The notes beneath the pieces were generated by a model. The model did no database searches and was not told where the DNA came from. It was given only the letters and a program-made list of their open reading frames with translations. This document shows positions 26,316-36,209 of a stretch of 64,000 nucleotides of DNA, in pieces (position 1 is the first letter of the stretch; the number at the start of each line of letters is the position of its first letter). Both the position numbers and the translations under genes were made by a program. The DNA is taken from positions 124,001 to 188,000 of the forward strand of contig JBBEBR010000017.1 in the NCBI GenBank assembly GCA_040882225.1. The letters run 5' to 3'. Source of the stretch: Gracilimonas sp040882225 (GTDB lineage Bacteria > Bacteroidota > Rhodothermia > Balneolales > Balneolaceae).

Positions 26316-29300
26316 ATGAGATATTTCAAGAAAAACTACTTAAAGATGGTTTTTATGACTATTAGTTTATGCCTGATCAGTGGAATTGGTTTTGCGCAGA
26401 CTCTGTCACATTTAAATTCTCAAAATTTAGAAAAAGTTCTAAAAATTGAACAGGGTATTAATCTGACAAAGGCACTCCAGCTTATGGAGAATCGCTATAA
26501 TGTAGTTTTCATGTACCGCACTGATGCAGTGAAAGGTAGTACAGTTTTTAAGACGCTTGAGTTGAGCGAAAACATGGAAATTGAAGATGCTTTAAAGTTA
26601 TTGCTAAAGGGACAAGGGTTAGAATTTAAGCCTCTGAACCCTAAAACTTATGGCATCTTTAAGGTTGAAAAAATACTCCCGGCAAGTCTCTTTAATTCAA
26701 TTCAGGAGAATATAATTGGTACGGTTACCGATGCAGAAACAGGAGAAACACTACCAGGAGTGAATATAGTAGTGAAAGGTACTAGAACAGGTACTTCAAC
26801 AGATGCTGATGGTAACTATGCTTTAACCGTTGCCTCTTTGCAGGAAACGCTTTTATTCTCTTATGTGGGTTTTCAAACCTTAGAGGAACCCATTGATGGC
26901 CGTTCTACAGTAAATGTACAGTTACATACTGAGGCAGTAATAGGGGAAGAACTTGTTGTTACTGGCTATCAAACACAACGAAAGGTTGATCTTACCGGTG
27001 CTATTTCTGTTGTTGATGTTGATGAAATTGAAAATATCTCTACAAGTAGTCCCATGAGAGCATTGCAGGGACAAGTTGCCGGTTTGTATGTGCAGACAGA
27101 TGGAAATCCCCGGGGGAACGCAAGCAGAATTCATATCAGGGGGTTGAATACACTTGGTAATAATTCACCTCTTTATATTATTGATGGAGTTCCGACTAAA
27201 AGGTCAATGGCTTTTCAATCATTGAATAGTAATACCATTGAATCTATACAGGTTTTAAAAGATGCAGCCTCGGCGTCTATTTATGGCTCTAGAGCAGCAA
27301 ATGGAGTTATTATAGTAACTACCAAAAAAGGTTCATCTCAGGAAGGGGTACAAGTAAGATTCAATTCAAACATGTCCTTCCAAACAGAAAAGCCGCAGCG
27401 TGTTGATGTTTTAAATACCGAAGAATGGGGGAGAGCTCTCTGGCAAGGTGCTGTAAACGATGGCACAAATCCAGACGCCATTGGAGATATTTTTACTTAC
27501 GACTGGCACATTGACGGCAATGGAGATCCTGTGCTTGATCAGGTTAATCCGAGTGCCTACGTGGGTGGGGATGCTTTAATGCCGGTAGGAGATACTGATT
27601 GGCAAGATGAGTTTTACAGCCCAGGATTTATCACCAAAAATAACCTTGGGATATCAACTGGAAGTGAGAACAGTAATTTGGCTATCAACCTCTCTCATTA
27701 CAATGATGATTATATGATGCCCAATACTTTTTATGAGAGGTATAATTTTAAAGTTAATTCCAGTGCACAGTTTTATGATGGAAGACTAAAATTGGGAGAG
27801 AATTTAGAAATCTCTAAAAGTTCAGAAAATCTCGCTAAAAGTGATTTAGGTGGAGCAAGTACTCCGGGCTTGGCGGTAATTTTAGCTCCTACCATACCTG
27901 TTTATAGAACAGATGGTGAATTTGCAGGAGCCTTAGGTGGTGGCTATACAGATAGGAATAATCCTATTCACATGCAGCATTTAGGACGATGGAATCGTCA
28001 CAATGAGATAACAACTTTCGGGAATATTTATGCTGACTTAGAAGTAATAGATAATCTTGTCTTTAGAACCAGTTTTGGAGTGGATTATTCAAATAGGTAC
28101 AGCAGAAGTATAAATCCACGATTTCAAGAAGGATTCATGAGTCGGGAAGTTAACAACATGAGTATCGGTCAGGTACATTACACGAGTTTAAGCTGGTCGA
28201 ATACATTCAACTACCGGTTTGAGTTAGCTAACAATCAGTTTGATTTTTTACTGGGTACAGAAGCGGTGCAGATAGATTTTACCTCTCATAGTGCATATCA
28301 AGAAGAGTTCGCTATACAAGAGGATAATTACTTCATTTTAGATGCAGGAACAGGCTTGACGCGAAACGGCCAGTCCAGTACGGGAAATCGTTTATTATCC
28401 TACTTCACAAAAGTAAACTGGTCTCTTGATAATAAATATCTTGCTTCACTTACACTACGGCGGGATGGCTCTTCACGATTTGGTGATGAGAACAAATTTG
28501 GGTATTTCCCTGCTTTATCGGTAGGGTGGAGAATTAGTAATGAAAGCTTTTTTGATAATATCACATTTGTATCAGACCTAAAATTTAGGGCTGGTGTAGG
28601 ACGAACTGGTAATGACGAAATCGGAGATGCAGCCAGATATGGTTTATATGAGCCAAATTATGGCGCATTATATCAAGGCACCTCCTACGATATTACCGGT
28701 GCCAACAGCGGCACCCTTCCTTCAGGATATAGAGCAACACAGGGTGCGAATAATATTCTGCAATGGGAAAATACAGAGGAACTTAATGTTGGAGTAGACT
28801 TCGGATTCCTTCAAAATAAATTGACTGGCTCATTTGATTATTTTACAAGAGAAACCACAGGCATTCTTATACGGCCACCAGTTGCCGCCATTCTTGGCGA
28901 GGGTCAAAGCACTTGGTATAATGGCGCTTCTGCTCAGAATAAAGGCTTTGAATTGGTCTTAGGCTATAACAATTCAATTAATGACCTTTCTTATAGTGTT
29001 AATACAAATATCAGTCGCTTTCTTGATGAAATTACCGAGCTACCAGAACAGGTAAGAACCAACTATGCTGGCAATGAAGAGAAAGACATTTTAGGACGAT
29101 CACAAACTGCAATATTTGGCTATAAAACAGACGGCCTTTTTCAAACTCAGGAAGAAGTTGATGCACATGCTCATCAGCCAGGTAAGGGTTTGGGACGTAT
29201 TAGATATGTAGATTTAAATGATGATGGTGTTATTGATGCCTTAGATCAGGACTGGCTCGGAAACTCTGTGCCTGAATTTGAGTACGGCATTAGGATTAAC

Positions 29301-29759
29301 TTAGGCTACAAAAACTTCGATTTATCCTTATTTGGATCAGGTGTAGCAGGAAAAACAGGATACGATCCAAGGAAGGGATTCAATTCATTCCTCAATGGCG
29401 GCTCGAATAATGGAACAGGTGTTTTGGATGCATGGACTCCACAAAATCCAGATTCCAATATCCCAATGCTTTCCCTTGTTGATAATAACAATGAGGGACG
29501 ATCATCAGATTATTTTTGGGTGAATGGCTCTTACTTTAAAATCAGACACGTTGAGATAGGCTATAACCTACCCGCATCAGTTCTGCAAAGAATAGGTGTA
29601 GTTCAGGATTTCAGGGTATTCGTAATGGGAGATAATCTCTTCTGGTTTAAAGATAATACCGGTAAAGATGCTTTTACAGGTTCTGATCCTGAAGCAATAG
29701 GTGGCCTTTATCCACGACCTACTTCTTTTACTGTTGGAATTGATATTAAATTTAACTAA
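26316..29759 (+). CDS. SusC-like TonB-dependent transporter with STN signalling domain
   Basis: This 1147-residue SusC/RagA receptor has a signal peptide ending GFAQ, then a secretin/TonB short N-terminal (STN) domain at about 45-125 ('INLTKALQLMENRYNVVFMYR'), a carboxypeptidase-like domain (about 131-210), a plug ('SSPMRALQGQVAGLYVQTDG', 'DAASASIYGSRAANGVIIVTTKKG') and a barrel. The STN domain explains the adjacent sigma/anti-sigma pair: substrate binding would be reported inward. A good ribosome site (AAAAGGAG, about 26298-26305) precedes it. It is paired with the SusD gene 23 bases downstream. Given four GH32 genes in the locus, the likely substrate is a fructan oligosaccharide. Confidence 0.93.
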   Translation: MRYFKKNYLKMVFMTISLCLISGIGFAQTLSHLNSQNLEKVLKIEQGINLTKALQLMENRYNVVFMYRTDAVKGSTVFKTLELSENMEIEDALKLLLKGQGLEFKPLNPKTYGIFKVEKILPASLFNSIQENIIGTVTDAETGETLPGVNIVVKGTRTGTSTDADGNYALTVASLQETLLFSYVGFQTLEEPIDGRSTVNVQLHTEAVIGEELVVTGYQTQRKVDLTGAISVVDVDEIENISTSSPMRALQGQVAGLYVQTDGNPRGNASRIHIRGLNTLGNNSPLYIIDGVPTKRSMAFQSLNSNTIESIQVLKDAASASIYGSRAANGVIIVTTKKGSSQEGVQVRFNSNMSFQTEKPQRVDVLNTEEWGRALWQGAVNDGTNPDAIGDIFTYDWHIDGNGDPVLDQVNPSAYVGGDALMPVGDTDWQDEFYSPGFITKNNLGISTGSENSNLAINLSHYNDDYMMPNTFYERYNFKVNSSAQFYDGRLKLGENLEISKSSENLAKSDLGGASTPGLAVILAPTIPVYRTDGEFAGALGGGYTDRNNPIHMQHLGRWNRHNEITTFGNIYADLEVIDNLVFRTSFGVDYSNRYSRSINPRFQEGFMSREVNNMSIGQVHYTSLSWSNTFNYRFELANNQFDFLLGTEAVQIDFTSHSAYQEEFAIQEDNYFILDAGTGLTRNGQSSTGNRLLSYFTKVNWSLDNKYLASLTLRRDGSSRFGDENKFGYFPALSVGWRISNESFFDNITFVSDLKFRAGVGRTGNDEIGDAARYGLYEPNYGALYQGTSYDITGANSGTLPSGYRATQGANNILQWENTEELNVGVDFGFLQNKLTGSFDYFTRETTGILIRPPVAAILGEGQSTWYNGASAQNKGFELVLGYNNSINDLSYSVNTNISRFLDEITELPEQVRTNYAGNEEKDILGRSQTAIFGYKTDGLFQTQEEVDAHAHQPGKGLGRIRYVDLNDDGVIDALDQDWLGNSVPEFEYGIRINLGYKNFDLSLFGSGVAGKTGYDPRKGFNSFLNGGSNNGTGVLDAWTPQNPDSNIPMLSLVDNNNEGRSSDYFWVNGSYFKIRHVEIGYNLPASVLQRIGVVQDFRVFVMGDNLFWFKDNTGKDAFTGSDPEAIGGLYPRPTSFTVGIDIKFN

Positions 29760-29782
29760 TAAAAAACAAAGAGATAAGTATT

Positions 29783-31513
29783 ATGAAATTAAGATATTTA
29801 TTATTTACGGGTGTTATATTGAGCCTGGCGTTGGCAGCCTGCAGTGAGAACTTTCTGGACTGGAAACCTTCGGGGACTTTAAGTTCGGAACAGCTGCAAA
29901 ATCCTGAAGGAGCTGAAGAGCAACTAATCTCAGCCTATGCTGTGTTAGCAAACGGTGGTAGTGGCCACACTATCGCTTCTTTATGGCCCTATAGCAGTGT
30001 CCATTCAGATGATGCCCATAAAGGGGGGGGTGGCATTTCAAATAGGATAGAATACGACCGGCTTGAACAATATTATACCATAGAAGCTGATCCGGGATAT
30101 GGCGCTGTATGGGGCCGATTATATGCAGGTGTATCAAGAGCCAATATTGCTATTCAAACACTGCAAGCACTTTCAGATGATGAGTTACCAGAAAAACAGC
30201 AGAGAATAGCAGAAGGATACTTTTTAAGAGGACATTTTAACTTCCAGCTTAAAATTTTATTCAAAAATATTCCCTACTTCGATGAAACCTACAGGAATGA
30301 TGAAATCCTTGAATTGTCAAATCGGGAATTAACAAATGATGAGCTGTGGGATAAAATTGCATCAGATTTTCAGTATGCAGTTGATAATTTACCATCGCCC
30401 TCTAACCAACCTGATATAGGCCGGCCTCACCAGGTTTCTGCCAAAGCGTACTTAGCAAAAGTCAGGCTATACCAGGCTTATGAGCAAGATGATCTTCATA
30501 ATGTTACAGGGATAAATGATGCTAAATTGAATGAGGTGGTCACACTAACCAACGACGTAATAAACTCAGGCGAGTACCAACTACATCCAGATTTTGCACA
30601 GAATTTCTTAGGCCAGTATGAAAATGGAGTCGAATCTGTATTTGCTGTTCAATACTCTATAAATGATGGTACAGATCAGGGACGCTTGAATATGGAGCAT
30701 AGCTTGAATTATAGTATGGCACCTCAATATGGCTGTTGCTGGTTTCATATCCCTTCACAAAACATGGTGAATGCATTTAAAACCGACGATAATGGTACAC
30801 CAATGTTCGATACATTCAATGATGAAGAAATGAAAGAACCCAGTGACTTTATGGATAATGGGGTAGATCCAAGATTTGGTCATACAGTTGGCGCTCACGG
30901 CCAGCCATTCAAATATCAGCCAGATGTACTGTACGATAATAGCTGGGAACGTGTTCCAGATGTATATGGCAGCTTTGGAAACATGAAAGAACAGCAACCT
31001 GCCAACTCTCCATATTTAAGAAAAGTTGGAGCCTACTTTGGTAGCGCTGTCAATTTAGACATTATCCGATATGCAGATGTGCTTTTATGGAGAGACGAAG
31101 CACTTATTGAACTCGGCAGGCATAGTGAGGCACTGCCAATTATCAATGAGATCAGAACAAGAGCAGAAAATAGTACTGACAGGCTCGCTTTGTCAGACGG
31201 AAGTTTCGCATCAAATTTCAGAATATCTGAATACCAGGATGGTGTAAACATCAACTGGACTCAAGAAAATGCAAGAGAAGCATTACGATGGGAAAGAAGG
31301 CTGGAGTTTGCAATGGAAAGTAGCAGATTTTTTGACCTAACACGCTGGGGTATAGCAGCCGAAGTGTTAAATGAATATTTGGATACAGAGAGACAGCGCA
31401 GATCATTTCTTTCAAATGCTGCCTTCACAAAGAATAAGCATGAATATCTACCTATTTCGTCCGATGAAATTAATCGCACAAATGGCGCACTGAAGCAAAA
31501 TCCGGATTACTAA
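29783..31513 (+). CDS. SusD/RagB surface glycan-binding lipoprotein
   Basis: This 576-residue lipoprotein (lipobox ALAAC) of the RagB/SusD family has 'SENFLDWKPSGTLSSEQL' at the mature N-terminus, TPR-like helices ('AEGYFLRGHFNFQLKILFKNIPYF') and the usual C-terminal 'REALRWERRLEFAMESSRFFDLTRWG' motif. It caps the SusC transporter and should bind the fructan at the cell surface. It is co-transcribed with susC and the GH32 gene that follows 35 bases later. Confidence 0.93.
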   Translation: MKLRYLLFTGVILSLALAACSENFLDWKPSGTLSSEQLQNPEGAEEQLISAYAVLANGGSGHTIASLWPYSSVHSDDAHKGGGGISNRIEYDRLEQYYTIEADPGYGAVWGRLYAGVSRANIAIQTLQALSDDELPEKQQRIAEGYFLRGHFNFQLKILFKNIPYFDETYRNDEILELSNRELTNDELWDKIASDFQYAVDNLPSPSNQPDIGRPHQVSAKAYLAKVRLYQAYEQDDLHNVTGINDAKLNEVVTLTNDVINSGEYQLHPDFAQNFLGQYENGVESVFAVQYSINDGTDQGRLNMEHSLNYSMAPQYGCCWFHIPSQNMVNAFKTDDNGTPMFDTFNDEEMKEPSDFMDNGVDPRFGHTVGAHGQPFKYQPDVLYDNSWERVPDVYGSFGNMKEQQPANSPYLRKVGAYFGSAVNLDIIRYADVLLWRDEALIELGRHSEALPIINEIRTRAENSTDRLALSDGSFASNFRISEYQDGVNINWTQENAREALRWERRLEFAMESSRFFDLTRWGIAAEVLNEYLDTERQRRSFLSNAAFTKNKHEYLPISSDEINRTNGALKQNPDY

Positions 31514-31548
31514 AATTCTAATAACAAAACTATTCCTAAAATAAGATT

Positions 31549-33045
31549 ATGAAGCATTTTTTAATTATAGCTGTAGCATTAGTTTTATCAACAGATATTT
31601 ATTCACAGAATAAATCAGACCCTTATCAATTAGATTACAAAGATGTGCATGAAAATATGCACTACAACCAGCCGCTAAGGCCGCAGGTACATTACACTCC
31701 TATTACTGGGCAAATTGCAGATCCTACTGGTTTAGTTCAATACAAGGGCCAGTATCATATGTTTTATATGTTTGATCTATATTCTAAAAGACGTGGAAAA
31801 AACAAAGGCTGGGGGCATGCAGTAAGTAATGATCTCATCCACTGGGAGCAAAAACCATACGTAACAAATACAGTAGTTGATAATGCACCAGGTAGTGGGA
31901 GTGGTATAGTTGATTGGAATAACTCTTTAGGACTTAAATCCGGCCCTGAAAAAACAATGGTGGTATTCTATACAGATTATGGGCGTGGGCCATCTTTGAT
32001 GTTTAGCAGAGATGCCGGAAAAACATGGATCAGACATAAAGAGAACCCGATACTTCCTGGTAAAGGAGGATTTCGTGACCCTGTCGTTTTCTGGTATAAA
32101 CCAGATCAATCATGGAGAATGGTAATTTATGATGAGCCAGGATTATCATTTTATAAATCAGATAACCTTGTGGATTGGGACTTCTTAAGTGCTTTGGAAG
32201 ACTTTTATGAATGCCCCGATATTATGCATATGCCTGTGGATGGTGACGAGGATAATAAAAAGTGGGTATTGGTTGATGGAAATGGATCTTATGTAATTGG
32301 TGAATTTGATGGTACTCATTTTCATAAAGAAAGTGAGAAAAAGCATCAGAATGAGCTTTTCTACTTAAATGAAATTAGAGGAGACACCAACTATTACGCG
32401 AAAGATATCTATGCCACTCAATCTTGGAAAAATACTTATGAAGGGGAAGGACCATTCATTCAAATGGGATTTATGATGATAAAAGGTGCTCCTAATCATG
32501 ACAGAACATGGAGTCAGCAGCAAAGTTTTCCGGTGGAACTTACCCTGGAAACAGTAAATGGCGAACTTCAAGTATTAAGGAATCCAATTGATGCAATAAA
32601 GCAATTACGTTCCGATCCTCAGTTTTGGAACAATGAAACTGTTAAGCCAGGAGATAATCTTCTCGAAGATATTAGGGGAGATGTTTTTGAAATAATATCA
32701 AAAATAGATATAGGTACTTCTGAGAAAATTGTATTTGATATAAGGGGAGAAGAAGCCGTCTATAACGTACCTGAACAAGAACTAACCTTTTTGGAGCAAA
32801 CAGCAAAAGTCACTCCAACTGATAACCAAATAAAATTACGATTCATCATCGATAGAAATTCAGTTGAGATATACCCAAACCGGGGAGAGCAGACTTTTAC
32901 CAGGCTTTTTTATCCCGAAGAGGATAACATGAAGCTGGGCTTAACCTCTGAAGGTGGATCTTTTACAGTCAATGAAATGGAGCTTTATAAGCTAGAGTCA
33001 ATTTGGCTAAAGCGAGAACAGGAATTAGGTTACCAAAGAGACTAA
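31549..33045 (+). CDS. GH32 fructan hydrolase, divergent type
   Basis: This 498-residue secreted protein (signal peptide ending 'IYSQ') has the GH32 five-bladed propeller followed by a beta-sandwich. The nucleophile motif reads 'IADPTG' in place of the usual 'MNDPNG', keeping the Asp. 'GFRDPVVFWY' supplies the transition-state Asp, and 'YECPDIMHM' the acid/base Glu. It should release fructose from levan or inulin chains. It differs clearly from the three GH32 enzymes downstream, suggesting a separate linkage preference. A hairpin terminator follows. Confidence 0.88.
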   Translation: MKHFLIIAVALVLSTDIYSQNKSDPYQLDYKDVHENMHYNQPLRPQVHYTPITGQIADPTGLVQYKGQYHMFYMFDLYSKRRGKNKGWGHAVSNDLIHWEQKPYVTNTVVDNAPGSGSGIVDWNNSLGLKSGPEKTMVVFYTDYGRGPSLMFSRDAGKTWIRHKENPILPGKGGFRDPVVFWYKPDQSWRMVIYDEPGLSFYKSDNLVDWDFLSALEDFYECPDIMHMPVDGDEDNKKWVLVDGNGSYVIGEFDGTHFHKESEKKHQNELFYLNEIRGDTNYYAKDIYATQSWKNTYEGEGPFIQMGFMMIKGAPNHDRTWSQQQSFPVELTLETVNGELQVLRNPIDAIKQLRSDPQFWNNETVKPGDNLLEDIRGDVFEIISKIDIGTSEKIVFDIRGEEAVYNVPEQELTFLEQTAKVTPTDNQIKLRFIIDRNSVEIYPNRGEQTFTRLFYPEEDNMKLGLTSEGGSFTVNEMELYKLESIWLKREQELGYQRD

Positions 33046-33084
33046 AGAGAGCAGGTTATAAAAATAGCTTTAGGAAGACCAATA

Positions 33085-33150
33085 AAAACAGGCAAATAAA
33101 ATATTTTTCACAATCCTAAAATGTGAAATTTTATCTAATCTGCCTGTTTT
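33085..33150 (+). terminator. Long hairpin terminator
   Basis: AAAACAGGCA (33085-33094) pairs with TGCCTGTTTT (33141-33150), and an inner stem pairs TTTCACA with TGTGAAA. The 3' arm ends in a T run. It lies 40 bases after the first GH32 gene and separates the SusCD/GH32 unit from the rest of the locus. Confidence 0.75.
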
Positions 33151-33207
33151 ATTCCAGTTGAAATCTAGAACCACAGTAGTTAATAACATTAAAAAAAATC
33201 GAGCCAA

Positions 33208-34767
33208 ATGAACAATCCGCAAAATAGTAAAAAAGGATTTTCAAGAAGAGATCTAATAATGAAAGCGACTGCTATTACTGCTGGGTTCGCCTTATTTCCT
33301 ACCGGATCAGTCAATGCAAAAAGAAATTTAGCCCTAAATGCTAAGATTATGAAAGGTAGAAGTGAAGGATTTATTGATGAAAATTTTCTACTTCAGAGTG
33401 AAGTTGCTGAAGAGCTTTATCATAAATATGCAAAGAGCTTGCCAATTATTGATTATCACAATCATATGCCTCCTTCTGAAATTGCGGAAGATAAAAACTT
33501 TGAGAATCTCACTAAAATTTGGCTGGATGGTGATCATTATAAGTGGAGAGCAATGCGTGCCAATGGTATAAATGAAAAATACATCACTGGTGATGCTACA
33601 GATTTTGAAAAATTCACAAAATGGGCCGAAACCGTGCCCTACACTCTAAGAAACCCACTTTATCACTGGACACATCTTGAGTTAAAAAGGTATTTTGGAA
33701 TCGTTAAAATATTGAATCCTTCTACAGCGAAGGAAATTTATGATGAAGCCACTGCTCTGTTGAAGACAAAAGAATTCAGTGCGCAAAACCTGATAAAAAG
33801 TAGAAATGTAGAAGTACTTTGTACAACCGATGACCCATCTGATGACTTAAGTTATCATCAAAAAATTAAAGATCAGGGATATTCTGTAACCGTTTTACCG
33901 GCCTGGAGGCCAGATAAAGCGATGGCTGCTGAAAATACAGAAGTGTACAATACCTATATAGATAAACTTGCAAAATCAGCTGAGACCTCTATTTTCACTT
34001 TCCTAGATCTGGTTGATGCACTCAAAAAAAGACAAAAATTGTTCAATGAAATGGGTTGCAAGCTTTCAGATCATGGTCTGGAAACATTTTATGCAGAAGA
34101 ATACACAGAAGCGGAAGTCAATGAGATTTTTAAAAAAGTTCGTTCAGGACAGGATCTGAATAACACAGAGCTCCTTAAGTTTAAATCTGCGTTGCTTTTT
34201 CATTTAGGTGAAATGAATCATACTTACGGCTGGACACAACAATTTCATGTAGGACCGCTTCGAAATAATAATGAAAAAATGTTTCGGGAAATCGGACCCG
34301 ACACCGGCTTTGACTCTATAGGTGATCTTCAAATTGCAAAACCAATGTCTAAATATTTTAGTAGCCTGGTGATGAATAAAAGCCTCACAAAAACAATAGT
34401 CTATAATCTAAATCCTCGTGATAACGAGGTGATGGCGACTATGGTTGGAAATTTTAATGATGGCCTAACTCCGGGAAAAATGCAATACGGTTCAGCGTGG
34501 TGGTTTCTGGATCAAAAAGATGGAATAGAAAAACAATTGAATGTGCTTTCAAATATGGGATTATTAGGAAGGTTTGTGGGCATGACTACAGATTCAAGAA
34601 GTTTTCTATCCTATTCCAGACACGAATATTTCCGAAGAGTATTATGCAATTTAATTGCAACAGATGTTGAAAGTGGTGAACTGCCAAACGATATCGACTA
34701 TTTAGGCGAGACAGTGCAAAACATTTGCTATTACAATGCAAAAGAATACTTCAAATTTACAGTATAG
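33208..34767 (+). CDS. Uronate isomerase homologue with twin-arginine export signal
   Basis: This 519-residue protein is homologous along its length to UxaC glucuronate isomerase ('DENFLLQSEVAEELYHKYAK', 'IIDYHNHM' with metal-binding H84 and H86, 'FHVGPLRNNN', 'AWWFLDQKDGIEKQL', 'FVGMTTDSRSFLSYSRHEYFRR'). UxaC is normally cytoplasmic and about 470 residues. This copy has about 50 extra N-terminal residues with a Tat-type signal: 'SRRDLIMK' (R13, R14), a hydrophobic stretch to about residue 30 and an Ala-type cleavage site near 37 (SVNA). It therefore seems to be folded with its metal and exported. Its genomic company is fructan genes; other uronate pathway genes are absent here. The reaction on an exported substrate is unknown. 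Confidence 0.85.
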   Translation: MNNPQNSKKGFSRRDLIMKATAITAGFALFPTGSVNAKRNLALNAKIMKGRSEGFIDENFLLQSEVAEELYHKYAKSLPIIDYHNHMPPSEIAEDKNFENLTKIWLDGDHYKWRAMRANGINEKYITGDATDFEKFTKWAETVPYTLRNPLYHWTHLELKRYFGIVKILNPSTAKEIYDEATALLKTKEFSAQNLIKSRNVEVLCTTDDPSDDLSYHQKIKDQGYSVTVLPAWRPDKAMAAENTEVYNTYIDKLAKSAETSIFTFLDLVDALKKRQKLFNEMGCKLSDHGLETFYAEEYTEAEVNEIFKKVRSGQDLNNTELLKFKSALLFHLGEMNHTYGWTQQFHVGPLRNNNEKMFREIGPDTGFDSIGDLQIAKPMSKYFSSLVMNKSLTKTIVYNLNPRDNEVMATMVGNFNDGLTPGKMQYGSAWWFLDQKDGIEKQLNVLSNMGLLGRFVGMTTDSRSFLSYSRHEYFRRVLCNLIATDVESGELPNDIDYLGETVQNICYYNAKEYFKFTV

Positions 34768-34799
34768 TATATGTCAAAATCAAAAAGAGGATTCTTTAA

Positions 34800-36209
34800 A
34801 TGCGATTAAATAAATATGCATCTGGCAAGGGTGGAGGTTCAGTATTAAAAATGTTAATGAAAATATTCAGCATTTCTGCCATACTGTTAATGAGTTGTTC
34901 AGACAATCCTGTAACTGAATCAAACGAGCCTAAACGGCTTCTTTCTTTCGAATTTAACATGGATAAAAATGACATTCCGGTAGATTCGAGAGGTAAAGTT
35001 GAGGAAACAATTGTAAAGATATTTCTACCACCAGACAGTGATTTGAGTAATTTGATTCCCGATTTTCAAATTTCTGAAAATACAACAGCAATGGTAGGTG
35101 GCATTGAAGTAGTATCAGGAATTACAGCTTTAGATTTCAGTTCAGGCATAGAAATGAAAATTGTTCATGATGATAATTCGGAAGCAACTTATACCATTGT
35201 AGTTACTACCAATGATGCAGCTGTAGATGGAGCCATGAAGAATATGATGGAGGATTTTAACATCCCCGGTTTACAGATAGCAGTAGTTTATCAGGAGAGA
35301 TTGGTTTACAAGAAGTCTTATGGCTGGGCAAACAAAGAGGAAGAAATACCGGTAGTTGACGAATCCGTATTTAGAGTGGCAAGTGTTTCTAAACCTATTA
35401 CTGTGGTTAGCATTCTAAAATTGATTGAGACAGGTGAATTAAACCTTAATGACACTGTTTTTGGTAGCGAAGGCGTCTTGGGGTTCGATTTTGGCACCCC
35501 TCCTTATGGTTCCCACATCGAAGATATCACGGTAAAGCATTTACTTGATCATGAAAGTGGTTGGACGAATCAACCCTTTGATCCTGTTTTTCGAAATATG
35601 GAACTCAGTCAAAAAGAAATGATTGATGACATCCTTAACAACAGGCCGAACAGTGAACCAGGAGTTGAGTCGGCTTATTTGAACTTCGGTTATGTGGTAT
35701 TGGGAAGAGTGATCGAGAAAGTATCAGGAATGAATTATGATGATTATATAAAGCAGGAAATTCTTGCACCCATTGGAATAACTACCATGGAAGTTGGTAG
35801 AAATTCTATTGCCGAAAGATATCCAAATGAAGTTATTTATTATCCCAGCGAAAATTATAACCCATATAATTTGAATGTTTCACGAATGGATGCCGCCGGT
35901 GGCTGGGTTGCTTCGGCGGAGAACTTGGTAAACCTGCTTGTTCATATAGATAGAAGTAATCGCATAGAGGATATCCTGTCAAATCAAAGCCTTCAGTTTT
36001 CCTTTTTATCCTATACTTCATGGATCGCGAATGGAGGAATGGCGGGTTCCAATTCATCACTCTCCAGAATAAATAATGATATTGGCGCTGCAATAATTCT
36101 AAACACAAGAATTCCTGGTGGAGATATCACTGACGCTCTTAATGATTATATGAGAAATGATCTCAATTCAAGAACAGATTGGCCTACTTATGACTTATTC
36201 CAAAATTAA
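34800..36209 (+). CDS. Serine hydrolase lipoprotein, beta-lactamase fold, with N-terminal Ig-like domain
   Basis: This 469-residue lipoprotein has lipobox LMSC after a longish N-region; starts at 34851 or 34857 would give a more typical signal, but AAGAGG upstream favours 34800. Residues of about 45-145 form a DUF5018-like immunoglobulin module of the sort found in Bacteroidota surface proteins ('LLSFEFNMDKNDIPV ... YTIVVTTNDA'). The rest is a class-C beta-lactamase/esterase fold with the Ser-x-x-Lys 'SVSK' in 'FRVASVSKPIT' and the Tyr-x-Asn 'YLNFGYVVLG'. Such proteins act as esterases, D-aminopeptidases or transacylases, so the exact reaction is uncertain. Its last 20 bases overlap the next GH32 gene. 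Confidence 0.83.
   Translation: MRLNKYASGKGGGSVLKMLMKIFSISAILLMSCSDNPVTESNEPKRLLSFEFNMDKNDIPVDSRGKVEETIVKIFLPPDSDLSNLIPDFQISENTTAMVGGIEVVSGITALDFSSGIEMKIVHDDNSEATYTIVVTTNDAAVDGAMKNMMEDFNIPGLQIAVVYQERLVYKKSYGWANKEEEIPVVDESVFRVASVSKPITVVSILKLIETGELNLNDTVFGSEGVLGFDFGTPPYGSHIEDITVKHLLDHESGWTNQPFDPVFRNMELSQKEMIDDILNNRPNSEPGVESAYLNFGYVVLGRVIEKVSGMNYDDYIKQEILAPIGITTMEVGRNSIAERYPNEVIYYPSENYNPYNLNVSRMDAAGGWVASAENLVNLLVHIDRSNRIEDILSNQSLQFSFLSYTSWIANGGMAGSNSSLSRINNDIGAAIILNTRIPGGDITDALNDYMRNDLNSRTDWPTYDLFQN

Noticed and set aside
29283..29300. GAGTACG match to the promoter upstream block
   Set aside because: It is inside the susC coding region, with no CTCTCCTT at the right distance.
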